From RGDT01 sp964630925 (GTDB taxonomy: Bacteria; Planctomycetota; Planctomycetia; Gemmatales; Gemmataceae), in NCBI GenBank assembly GCA_964630925.1, contig CAZVZK010000105.1, positions 1 through 35,029 of the forward strand: 35,029 nucleotides of DNA, written 5' to 3'. The notes beneath the pieces are model-generated. The model searched no databases, was not told the DNA's origin, and was given only the letters and a program-made list of their open reading frames with translations. Shown one piece after another: positions 1 to 7,324 of this stretch. The first letter of the stretch is position 1; every line of letters begins with the position of its first letter. A program made the position numbers and the translations under genes.

Positions 1-1907
1 GCCTGCTCCGGCGCCAGCCAGAGGGGGAACGCCCCGGCGAAGTGCTCGATCAGGATGCCCATGAACCGCTCCATCGACCCGAACGGCGCCCGGTGGATCA
101 TCACCGGCCGGTGCGGCTTGTTGTCCGCCCCGACGTACTCCAGCCCGAACCTCTCCGGCAGGTTGTAGTCGAGCTGCACGGTGCCGAGCTGCCACTCGCG
201 CCCGATGCAGTCGCGCACCACGAAGTCGATCTTCGGCCCGTAGAACGCCGCCTCGCCCGGCTCGATGGTGTGGCTGATCCCCCGCCCCTGCACCAGCCTC
301 TTCAGGATCGCCTCGGCCTTCTCCCAGTTGTCCGGGCTGCCCACGTACTTGTCGCTCGCCGGGTCGCGCAGGCTCACACGCACCTTGAAGTCGGTCAGCC
401 CCAGGCACTTCAGCACGTACAGCACCAGGTCGATGTTCGCCTCCATCTCGTGCTCGACCTGATCCGGGGTGACGAACAGGTGGGCGTCATCCTGGGTGAA
501 CCCGCGCACGCGGGTCATGCCGTTCAGCTCGCCGGTCTGCTCGAACCGGTACACGGTCCCGAACTCCGCCAGCCGCACCGGCAGGTCGCGGTAGCTCCGC
601 GGCTCCGCCTTGTAGATCTGGATGTGGTGCGGGCAGTTCATCGGCTTCAGCAGGTACCCCTCCTGGGTCTCCAGCCACGCCCACAGCGCCTTCGCCCGCT
701 CCTCGTGGTTGGCCGCCTTCTCATACGCCGGCAGCTTCAGGCCGACCCCCTCCATCAGCTTGCTGACCGAGCGGTGGATCGCGTCGAGGCGGGCCTCGGT
801 GGTGGTGGCGTCGCGGTAGCCGGGGACGGCGTACTGGGCCATGTCGATCAGCTCGAGGAACCGCTTCTCCTTGGCGTCATCGAGGTGTCCGCCGGAGAGG
901 CGGTAGTGGGCCAGGTCGATGGCCCCGCCGACGGCGTTGAAGTACATCGGCGGGAACTGCGCGTCGCGGTAGTAGGGGAAGTGGCCGCTGGTGCGGTACA
1001 TCTCCAGCCGCCCGATGTGCGGGGTGTACACCGGCTGATACCCGCGCTTCACCAGCTCGTCCTTGATGAAGGCCTCCAGCAGCCCGCGGATCACCGACCC
1101 CTTCGGCATCCACAGGATCAGGCCGCTGCCGGCCATCTGGCTGATGGTGAACAGCTTGAGCTGCTTGCCCAGCACGCGGTGGTCGCGCTTCTTCGCCTCC
1201 TCCACCTGCACGAGGTAGGCGTCCAGGTCCTTCTGGCTGAAGAACGCGGTGCCGTACAGCCGCTGCAGCTGCTTGCGCGAGGTGTCGGCCTTCCAGTACG
1301 CCCCGGCGATGCTGAGGAGCTTGAACGCCCCGACCTTGCCGGCGTGCGGGATGTGCGGCCCGCGGCACAGGTCGATGAACTCCCCCTGCCGGTAGAAGCT
1401 CACCGACGGGTGCCCCAGGTCGCCGATGTGCTCGACCTTGTAGCCCTGCCCCATATCGGCGCACAGGCCCTTGGCCTCCTCGGACTTCTGCTCGAACCGC
1501 TCGAACGGCTCCGAGGCGGCGACGATCTTCTTCATCTCCGCCTCGATGCGCGGGAAGTCCTCCTCGCGGACCGGCGGGTCGGAGTCGATGTCGTAATAGA
1601 AGCCGGCGTCGGTGGTGGGGCCGAAGGCGAGTTTGGCGCCGGGGAAGAGGCGGAGGACGGCGCGGGCCATGATGTGGGCGGTGGAGTGGCGGAGGACGTC
1701 CAGGGCCTCCTTGTCCCTGTCGGTGAGGAGCTGGAAGGAGTGCTCGCCCTCGGGCAATTCGCGGGTCAGGTCGAGGATGCCGTCATCGACCTTGGCGGCG
1801 ACGGCGGCGGCCGCGAGCCGCTTGCCGATGGCCTCGGCCACGTCGAGGGACCGGGTGCCTGGCGGGACCTGGCGGGACGAGCCGTCGGGGAGCTTCAGGG
1901 TGATCAT
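1..1907 (-). CDS. thrS: Threonyl-tRNA synthetase, 3' end beyond window
   Basis: Class II synthetase that charges tRNA-Thr in the cytoplasm. The first 635 codons are present. The ATG at 1907 follows GGAGG by about 9 nt. The N-terminus is a TGS domain (starts MITLKLPDGS). The editing domain keeps HxxxH (HSTAH) and CxxxH (CRGPH). In the catalytic core the zinc ligands are visible: Cys425 (PMNCP), the His of GFTQDDAH and the His of IHRAPFGSMERF, the last being motif 3. The reading runs off the edge at WLAPEQA, so only the C-terminal anticodon-binding domain (roughly 100 residues) is missing. Cys425 corresponds to E. coli Cys334; most of that offset comes from an insertion of about 85 residues at roughly 320-414 (see findings). 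Function is certain from the motifs. Confidence 0.97.
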   Translation of the reverse strand, partial: MITLKLPDGSSRQVPPGTRSLDVAEAIGKRLAAAAVAAKVDDGILDLTRELPEGEHSFQLLTDRDKEALDVLRHSTAHIMARAVLRLFPGAKLAFGPTTDAGFYYDIDSDPPVREEDFPRIEAEMKKIVAASEPFERFEQKSEEAKGLCADMGQGYKVEHIGDLGHPSVSFYRQGEFIDLCRGPHIPHAGKVGAFKLLSIAGAYWKADTSRKQLQRLYGTAFFSQKDLDAYLVQVEEAKKRDHRVLGKQLKLFTISQMAGSGLILWMPKGSVIRGLLEAFIKDELVKRGYQPVYTPHIGRLEMYRTSGHFPYYRDAQFPPMYFNAVGGAIDLAHYRLSGGHLDDAKEKRFLELIDMAQYAVPGYRDATTTEARLDAIHRSVSKLMEGVGLKLPAYEKAANHEERAKALWAWLETQEGYLLKPMNCPHHIQIYKAEPRSYRDLPVRLAEFGTVYRFEQTGELNGMTRVRGFTQDDAHLFVTPDQVEHEMEANIDLVLYVLKCLGLTDFKVRVSLRDPASDKYVGSPDNWEKAEAILKRLVQGRGISHTIEPGEAAFYGPKIDFVVRDCIGREWQLGTVQLDYNLPERFGLEYVGADNKPHRPVMIHRAPFGSMERFMGILIEHFAGAFPLWLAPEQ

Positions 1908-1991
1908 CGCGATATTCCTCCGTCCGATGCGTGCGTCGCCCTTACGATTGGGCGGCGCCGACATGCAGACACATTGACGCCGTGCTAGGTG

Positions 1992-2019
1992 ATGGGGGAG
2001 CCTTCGGCCAATCCCCCAT
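1992..2019 (-). promoter_or_regulatory. Leader hairpin upstream of thrS
   Basis: ATGGGGGA (1992-1999) and TCCCCCAT (2012-2019) form a perfect 8-bp stem around a 12-nt loop, about 85 nt before the thrS start. It is not followed by a T-run in either direction, so it is not a standard terminator. A neighbouring CCAAT (about 2030) could pair with ATTGG inside this hairpin as an alternative fold. A role in thrS control is inference. Confidence 0.4.
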
Positions 2020-2056
2020 GCCCCCCCCATTGGGGCTCATTGTGAGGGGTGGGCGC

Positions 2057-2085
2057 ATGATAGCGGCTGTGCGGCGGGATGGCGA
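2057..2085 (-). promoter_or_regulatory. Candidate sigma70 promoter for thrS
   Basis: On the minus strand, -35 TCGCCA (2085-2080), a 17-bp spacer and -10 TATCAT (2062-2057). It would give a leader of about 145 nt containing the G-rich hairpin. The -35 matches consensus at 4 of 6 positions. Confidence 0.4.
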
Positions 2086-2195
2086 GGCGAGGTGCGACGT
2101 GGCGGCAGGCGGCCGCCGGGCCGGATCCTGATTCCGCCCCCTCGGATCCCCTGCGGCGGGAGAAGATGGAGGGGATGGGCGTGCGGCCCGTGGGG

Positions 2196-2224
2196 TTGAC
2201 CCACCACCCCTCGTGCTGTATCCC
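2196..2224 (+). promoter_or_regulatory. Candidate promoter for the 2268 gene
   Basis: TTGACC (2196-2201), 17-bp spacer, TATCCC (2219-2224). The start codon would lie about 38 nt downstream of the predicted start site. The -35 is good, the -10 is mediocre. Confidence 0.4.
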
Positions 2225-2267
2225 CGCCGTCCGCGGGGCGGCCCGGCCCCGACGCCTGGAGGTCGGC

Positions 2268-4484
2268 ATGGCCCTCAACCCCCCGCCGTCGAAGCATCCG
2301 CTGCTCCGCCTTCTCGCCGAGCAGGCCCTGGCGCTCGCCCTCAGCCTCGCGGCCCTCGCCTGGCTCTACGGCCTGCCCTCGCGTGACCTGCGCGCACCCC
2401 TCGCCTACGGCGGCGACGCCTACGACGGGCCCCTCCACGCCAAACTCATCATCGACCGAGGCTGGCCCCTGCACCACCCCTCCCTCGGCGCGCCCCACGG
2501 CCTTACCATGCACGACTACCAGCGCGGCATGACCCTCCAGCTCGCCGCCATGTGGCTGCTCTCCTGGGTCGCCCGCGAGCCCTTCCTCCTCGCCAACCTC
2601 TACTTCCTCGCCACCTTCCCCCTCGCCGCCATGGCCTGCCTCGCCGTCCTCCGCCACCTCGGCGTGCGGCCCATCCCCGCCCTGTCTGCCTCCCTGCTCT
2701 TCGCCTTCCTCCCCTACCACCACCTCCGCGGGATGTCCCACATCTTCCTCTCCGGCTACTTCCTCGTCCCCGTCGGGGCCCTCCTCGCCGTCTGGGTCCT
2801 CCTCGAGGCGCCCCTCTTCGGCGCCCAGGCCGAGGGCCCGCGCGCCGGCCGCGCCTGGGCCGCCCTCGCCCTGGCCGCCCTCGTCGGCGTCGCCGACATC
2901 TACTACGCCTACTTCACCTGCTTCTTCCTCGCCGTCGCCGGCCTCGCCGTCGCCTGGCGCCGCGGCAGCCCCCGCGCCGCCGGCGCCGCCGCACTGCTCG
3001 TCGGCGTCATCACGGCCTGCGCCCTCGTCAACCTGTGGCCCGCCTTCCTCCACCGCATCGAGCATGGCCGCAACCCCGAGGCCGGCGAGCGCTCCCCCTG
3101 GGAGGCCCAGGCATACGACCTCCGCCTCTTCCAGATGCTCCTCCCCGTGACCGGTCACCGGTGCGGGCCCATCGCCGGCATGAAGGCCGCCATCAACCGC
3201 CAGCTCCAGGGCGTCAACGAGAACGACTTCGTCAGCCTCGGGGCCGCCGGCACCGCCGGCCTCCTCTTCCTCCTGGCCTGGTCCCTGCTCCGGCCCGGCA
3301 CGCCCGGGGGCGCCGGCCCCGACGAGGGCCGACGACGCCGGCTGGAGGGGGTGGGCCTGCTCAACCTCGCCGGCCTCCTCCTCGCCACCAAGGGCGGCCT
3401 GGGGATGCTCGCCGCCTTCGTCCTCCCGTCCATCCGCTGCTACAACCGCATCAGCGTCTTCCTGGCCTTCTTCGCCCTCTTCGCCCTCGCCCACCTCCTC
3501 GAGGCCCTCCTCCGCGCCTTCGGCGACGGGCGCCTCGGGCGGGCCGCCGGCGTGTCCGCCGTCCTCGCCCTCACCGCCGCCGGCATCTGGGACCAGGCCC
3601 CCGCTGACATCGGGCGCACCCCCGAGGGCGAGCTCGCCCTGTATCGGGAGGACCGCGACTTCGCCCGCCGCGTCGAGGAGGCCGCCGGGGACGGGGCCAC
3701 GATCCTCCAGCTCCCCCACTGCGCCTACCCCGAGTGCCGCACCTACGGCCACCTCGGCCAGTCCCTCCACTCCGCCCGCGCGTCCTGGAGCTACCCCGCC
3801 ATGCAGGGCCGCTACCCCGAGCTGTGGCAGCGCCAGACCAGCCGGATGGACGTGGCCGACATGGCCGGCCGCCTCTCCTGGGCCGGGCTCGCCGGCATCG
3901 TCTGGAGCCGACGCCTGGCCACGCCGGAGGAGGCCGCCCGCGAGGAGGCCCTCCGCCGCCTCCTCGGCGAGCCGGCGCTCGTCAGCGCCTCCGGGCGGCT
4001 GGCCTACTACCCCCTGGCGGCACACGCCGCCCGCCTCCGGGCGGGCCTGTCGCCGGACGAGGCCGAGCGCCGCCGCCGCGAGGCCCTGTACCCGATCCTC
4101 GTCCGCTGGGCCGCCGGCTTCCAGCAGACGTTCGATGACCCCGGCGGGCGCTGGGGCAACGCCCGCGCCGAGATCCACCTGCTGAACCAGTCCGGCGAGC
4201 CGGCGCACGCCACCCTGGAGCTGGGCGTCCACGCCAGCCCCGGGGGGCCGGGGCCCCTCCGCATCGTCGGCCCCGGCGTGGACCAGGAGGAGCGGCTCAC
4301 CGAGGAGCCGCGCACGATCCTCGTCCGCCTGGAGGTGCCCGCCGGCCGCTCGACGCTCCGCCTGCACTGCGGCACCCCGGCCCACCCAGGACACGCGCGG
4401 CGGCACTTCCACGTCGTCGGCTACCGCATCCACCAGGGCGGGGACGGAGGCCCCCTGGCGGCCGGCACGAGGCCACCCAGGTGA
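2268..4484 (+). CDS. Large polytopic membrane protein, possibly GT-C-like
   Basis: 738 aa from an ATG preceded by GGAGGT with 5-nt spacing. An in-frame ATG at 2079 is rejected because the extra 63 residues look like translated intergenic DNA. The N-terminal two thirds are hydrophobic with about ten membrane segments, the first near residues 14-33. The first exposed loop carries an Asp-containing GGDAYDG segment and an LGAPHG motif, as in membrane glycosyltransferases of GT-C type, where an acidic residue in this loop is catalytic. The last 250 residues are soluble and contain a Cys pair (CAYPEC). A lipid-linked-sugar transferase is a guess from topology; no specific family is recognised. Confidence 0.75.
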   Translation: MALNPPPSKHPLLRLLAEQALALALSLAALAWLYGLPSRDLRAPLAYGGDAYDGPLHAKLIIDRGWPLHHPSLGAPHGLTMHDYQRGMTLQLAAMWLLSWVAREPFLLANLYFLATFPLAAMACLAVLRHLGVRPIPALSASLLFAFLPYHHLRGMSHIFLSGYFLVPVGALLAVWVLLEAPLFGAQAEGPRAGRAWAALALAALVGVADIYYAYFTCFFLAVAGLAVAWRRGSPRAAGAAALLVGVITACALVNLWPAFLHRIEHGRNPEAGERSPWEAQAYDLRLFQMLLPVTGHRCGPIAGMKAAINRQLQGVNENDFVSLGAAGTAGLLFLLAWSLLRPGTPGGAGPDEGRRRRLEGVGLLNLAGLLLATKGGLGMLAAFVLPSIRCYNRISVFLAFFALFALAHLLEALLRAFGDGRLGRAAGVSAVLALTAAGIWDQAPADIGRTPEGELALYREDRDFARRVEEAAGDGATILQLPHCAYPECRTYGHLGQSLHSARASWSYPAMQGRYPELWQRQTSRMDVADMAGRLSWAGLAGIVWSRRLATPEEAAREEALRRLLGEPALVSASGRLAYYPLAAHAARLRAGLSPDEAERRRREALYPILVRWAAGFQQTFDDPGGRWGNARAEIHLLNQSGEPAHATLELGVHASPGGPGPLRIVGPGVDQEERLTEEPRTILVRLEVPAGRSTLRLHCGTPAHPGHARRHFHVVGYRIHQGGDGGPLAAGTRPPR

Positions 4485-4786
4485 GGCGTCCTGACCGGTT
4501 GGCGAGACTCCCGAGCAGGACGCACGCCAGCGCCGACAGGTGCCGCGCCAATTCCTGCGCCACGACGCCGCCGAACGACGCGCCCCCGATGATGCACGGC
4601 ACTCCGGGGGCCGCCAGCGGCGCGAGCCGGGCCGCGTAGGGCCGCGCCGACTCGCCCGGTATCGGCTCGATCCAAGGCTGGACACGCAGTTGGGGGAATG
4701 CGGCCATCTGCGCGGCGAAGAGGCGCTCGTCCGCCGCCATCACCGACAGGAGCATGCTGGGGACGCCCGCATCCGACTTCAAGCAT
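4485..4786 (-). pseudogene. Truncated alpha/beta-hydrolase relic
   Basis: One frame reads as the start of a small alpha/beta hydrolase: ADERLFAAQ, then a nucleophile elbow GGASFGGVVAQELARHL and CVLLGSLANRSG. Homology-like sequence stops at about 4490, where the frame runs into the antisense 3' end of the membrane-protein gene. Roughly the last half of the fold, including the acid and His of the triad, is absent. The oxyanion-loop region reads LSVMAADE rather than the usual HGMGADE. The start is unclear: an ATG at 4786 overlaps the stop of the next gene (ATGCTTGA) but lies in another frame, so a frameshift near the 5' end is also likely. Probably decayed. Confidence 0.6.
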
Positions 4787-5084
4787 CCTCCGCGAACACC
4801 GGCGGCCCCTCCGGCCCGTAGCGCACCAGCCGCACCTCGTCCCGATCGAGCAGGAACATCCGCCGCCCCCAGACGAACACCGTCCCGTCCGGCGACAGGT
4901 GCCGCCGGCTGAGCCGCACCCTCCCGCCGTCCAGCACGATCACCCCGTGCTTCCGCAGGACGTGGGCCTCCTGCCCGCCCGGCGTGCCGAACCACGCCGC
5001 AAGCTCCTCGAATGTCGGGGCGTGGACGTGGACGAAGCACAACAACGCCCGCGACAGCAGCGCATCAGGCGTGGTGTGACGCAC
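4779..5084 (-). CDS. Small winged-helix-like hypothetical protein
   Basis: 101 aa from a GTG at 5084 preceded by AGGAGGT seven nt upstream; this is preferred to the longer frame from 5168, whose extra part crosses the promoter region. Residues 5-60 (LLSRALLCF, then PTFEELAAWFG, HVLRKHG, GGRVRLSRRHL) alternate helices with a short hairpin in the manner of a winged helix, followed by a beta-rich tail. No named family is recognised. It overlaps the start of the hydrolase relic, so the two once formed an operon. An extended -10 (TGGTAGGAT, 5122-5114) lies 30 nt upstream. Confidence 0.65.
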   Translation of the reverse strand: MRHTTPDALLSRALLCFVHVHAPTFEELAAWFGTPGGQEAHVLRKHGVIVLDGGRVRLSRRHLSPDGTVFVWGRRMFLLDRDEVRLVRYGPEGPPVFAEDA

Positions 5085-5113
5085 GCGGCACCTCCTGATT
5101 CCTTCTCTCCTGT

Positions 5114-5122
5114 ATCCTACCA
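5114..5122 (-). promoter_or_regulatory. Extended -10 element for the 4779-5084 gene
   Basis: TGGTAGGAT on the minus strand, with no recognisable -35. The same TAGGAT hexamer recurs in the promoters at 18.6-22.3 kb. Confidence 0.35.
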
Positions 5123-5191
5123 ACAACCAACAGCCCGCATGGCGAGGCCGGCCGGGTCGTGGTAGCATGGGGTGAGTGAGAGGGCCGTGTC

Positions 5192-5407
5192 ATGTCACTC
5201 GCGGAATTGCTGCCGGCGGTAAGGGCGCTGACGCGCGACGAGAAGCAAGAGCTTGTGCGTGTCGTGACCGAGGACCTGGCGAAGGACGGCCCCTTGTGGT
5301 GGTTCAAGCCGGGAGAGGTGTACCACACGGGATACGGGCTGCACGACGCCGACGAGGCCGCCGCCATCCTCCAGAAGTACCTCGAAGAGCAGAAAGAGCA
5401 GGCATGA
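5192..5407 (+). CDS. Small conserved hypothetical protein (71 aa)
   Basis: The N-terminal half (MSLAELLPAVRALTRDEKQEL) predicts two helices, of the kind seen in small regulator or addiction-module proteins. The C-terminal half holds FKPGEVY and a helix DADEAAAILQKYLEEQ. Small proteins of this pattern occur in cyanobacteria and planctomycetes; no function is assigned. No partner toxin is adjacent. A TAGCAT (5163-5168) could be its -10, but the -35 is poor. Confidence 0.65.
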   Translation: MSLAELLPAVRALTRDEKQELVRVVTEDLAKDGPLWWFKPGEVYHTGYGLHDADEAAAILQKYLEEQKEQA

Positions 5408-5489
5408 GCCGGCCCGGCCTTGCAGTGGCGTTGCGGGCGGCCGAATCGGCTGTCGTGAGCTGGGCATTCATGCGACGGAGGTCAGAACC

Positions 5490-5939
5490 ATGCTGCGACT
5501 CATGGGCCTCGGCCTGGTAATCCTGACCGTGGCGGGCTGCGGCGACACGTCCGGCCGGGTGGGGAAGCCCTCACAGGTCACGGTCTACGCGCTCGATTAC
5601 CGCAAGGGCGACGGCCGTGAGGACGCCAGCGGTCTGGAGCTCTTCTTCGGCTTCGCCGTCATCGGCAAGGCCGAGGTCACGAGCGCGGAGAGGCGGCAGG
5701 AGATCGCCGACGCCCTCAACGAGATGGTGGCCCAGAAGGAGAAAGAGTCGGCGAAATGCTTCAACCCCCGCCACGGCGTCCGCGTGGTGGAGGGGGGCCG
5801 CACAACGGAGTACGCCATCTGTTTCCAGTGCGGGAACTACCGGGTCAAGAGCGGGGGTTCAGAGAGGTTCGGAAACGGCCGGCCGCCTGACGTGTTCACC
5901 GAACCCCTTCGCGATGCGGGGATCTCCCTCGCCCCGTGA
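5490..5939 (+). CDS. Putative lipoprotein with paired cysteines
   Basis: 149 aa. The N-terminus is a lipoprotein signal with lipobox LTVAGC, so the mature protein should start at Cys17 on the outer face of the inner membrane or in the outer membrane. The body has an alpha/beta stretch, a charged helix (EIADALNEMVAQKEKES) and then CFNPRHGVRVV followed by YAICFQCGNYRV. The Cys/His spacing could bind a metal or form a disulfide. It resembles uncharacterised planctomycete lipoproteins. It ends 6 bp from the convergent gene at 5946. Confidence 0.75.
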   Translation: MLRLMGLGLVILTVAGCGDTSGRVGKPSQVTVYALDYRKGDGREDASGLELFFGFAVIGKAEVTSAERRQEIADALNEMVAQKEKESAKCFNPRHGVRVVEGGRTTEYAICFQCGNYRVKSGGSERFGNGRPPDVFTEPLRDAGISLAP

Positions 5940-5945
5940 CCGTGA

Positions 5946-7001
5946 TCACTTCTCCTTCTCCGCCGGCTCCTCGCCGCGCTGGTAGATCGGCAGGTACCGG
6001 TACTCCACCGTCAGCGCCAGGACGCTCAAGGCCGTGCAGTAGTTCGGGCCGTAGGTCGAATCCGTCCCCTCTCCGAGCCACGAACCCGTCCGCCCCTGAT
6101 ACCGCAGCAGCGTCTTGTGCAGCGTCGAGCGGTACGTCGTCCAGTAGTTGCCCCCCACCTGGAACGTCGCCTGCGCCCCGTAATAGATGCCGTAGAAGAA
6201 GTACTGCCCGCCCCACCGCGGCAGGTTGTCCCGCCGGATCAGGTAGTCCGCCCCCTTTAGCACCATGTCGCTCCGGTGCTCCTTCTTCCCGCACAATTCC
6301 AGCGCCAGCACCGCCGTCCCCGTGCAGGCCACCGTCGTGAACGAGTACGGCATGTAGCGGAAGCCGCCCGTCCGCGGCTCCGCGCAGCGCTTCACGTAGT
6401 CCACCGCCTTGTCGATCACGTCCGCCGGCACGTCGCAGCCGACGTTCCGCGCCGCCCGCAGCGCCATGATCTGCCACCCCGAGACGCTCAGGTCGCTGCC
6501 CTCCGAGTGGTCGATCCGGTAGCGCCACCCGCCACCCGCCTCGCCCTTCGTCCGCTGCGCCTTGAGGATCACCGCCACCGCCTTCTCCAGCGCCTTGCGG
6601 CACTCCGCCCCGAGCTTCTTGTCGGCCATCCCCGACACCTCCGCCAGCAGGAGCGTGGCGATGCCGTGGTGGTACATCTCGACGTTGCCCTCCGGCGACA
6701 GCAGGCCGTTGGGCCGCTGCTGCGTCAGCACCCAGCGCACGCCCTTCTCGATGACCTTGCCGTACTTCCCCTCGCCGGGGACGTGCCCCGCCGACAGGAA
6801 CGCCATCACCGCCAGGCCCGTGACGGCGAGGTTGCGTCCGGTGCGGCCCGCCGTCCAGCACCCCTCCTCCTTGATCTGCGTGTTGGCGAGGAACTCCAGG
6901 GCCGCGTCCACCGCCTTATCGACGGGCGTCTTCTTCAGCAGCGGCCGGTCCGCGCCGACGCCGGACGCGGCGATGATCAGGACGGCGAGGATGGTCCGCA
7001 T
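5946..7001 (-). CDS. Secreted squalene-cyclase/prenyltransferase-repeat protein
   Basis: 351 aa. The ATG at 7001 follows GGAGAA; the longer frame to 7238 is non-coding leader. Residues 1-17 are a Sec signal (MRTILAVLIIAASGVGA). The mature part is a run of alpha-alpha repeats typical of the terpenoid cyclase toroid: AVDAALEFLANTQ, AVTGLAVMAFLSAG, GVRWVLTQQRPNGL, VSGWQIMALRAARN, CTGTAVLALELCG, CTALSVLALTVEYRYLPIY. No DxDD or other cyclase acid motif is seen, so it is probably a non-enzymatic binding or scaffold protein, as is common for planctomycete members. An inverted repeat sits in the 5' leader. It is separated by 323 bp from the upstream coiled-coil gene. Confidence 0.85.
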   Translation of the reverse strand: MRTILAVLIIAASGVGADRPLLKKTPVDKAVDAALEFLANTQIKEEGCWTAGRTGRNLAVTGLAVMAFLSAGHVPGEGKYGKVIEKGVRWVLTQQRPNGLLSPEGNVEMYHHGIATLLLAEVSGMADKKLGAECRKALEKAVAVILKAQRTKGEAGGGWRYRIDHSEGSDLSVSGWQIMALRAARNVGCDVPADVIDKAVDYVKRCAEPRTGGFRYMPYSFTTVACTGTAVLALELCGKKEHRSDMVLKGADYLIRRDNLPRWGGQYFFYGIYYGAQATFQVGGNYWTTYRSTLHKTLLRYQGRTGSWLGEGTDSTYGPNYCTALSVLALTVEYRYLPIYQRGEEPAEKEK

Positions 7002-7324
7002 GTTGGCTTCTCCGGCTCGGGCTTCCTCCCGTGGCGACAAGTTCCCGACTTGTCGTCCGCTGTTTCCTGGGAAGCGGTCAGCGGGGGTGGGAATTAGACA
7101 GAAATAGACGTGTGGTGTGGCCTGTGTGGGGCGGATTGCATTGCACCCCCCAGGCACCCCCCCTGCAACGCAAATCCTCGGCGGAATTTGCATTTCAGGG
7201 CAAGTGGTCAGACCGCCGACACCACCGCCGCCGCCCACCCCGTCTCATTTTGTCCAGCTCCAGATGTCGGGTCAACGGGCCCGTTCGCCGCCCGACAGGT
7301 TGGAAGCCCGTCGCCACGGAAGTA
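7002..7324. other. Intergenic region with palindromes
   Basis: 323 bp without a gene. Near the left end is a perfect inverted repeat (7035-7055). Near the right end, GACAGGTTGGAAGCCCGTC (about 7294-7312) is an imperfect palindrome resembling a decayed REP unit. A CT/TA-rich stretch around 7086-7110 is the only likely place for a -10 of the leftward gene, but no convincing -35 is seen. Confidence 0.5.
7035..7055. repeat. REP-like inverted repeat, 8-bp stem
   Basis: CGACAAGT, loop TCCCG, ACTTGTCG: a perfect palindrome 34 nt upstream of the ATG at 7001, so it should be transcribed into the leader of the cyclase-repeat gene. Short palindromes like this are dispersed in many planctomycete genomes; a second copy is not visible in this window. 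Confidence 0.55.

Larger units (their letters stand above)
1908..2267. other. Divergent intergenic region thrS / membrane protein
   Basis: 360 bp with no convincing gene. It holds the candidate thrS promoter and a G-rich hairpin in the thrS leader (left), and a candidate promoter for the rightward gene (right). Open frames crossing it are extensions of shadow ORFs. Confidence 0.6.

Noticed and set aside
42..1988. 648-aa plus-strand ORF over thrS
   Set aside because: Leu/Val/His/Arg-rich antisense frame of a gene with unmistakable ThrRS motifs on the minus strand.
2037..4685. 882-aa minus-strand ORF opposite the membrane-protein gene
   Set aside because: Acidic, Gly/Glu/Ala/Val-repetitive translation with no recognisable motif; it is the antisense shadow of a gene with heavy C/G third positions.
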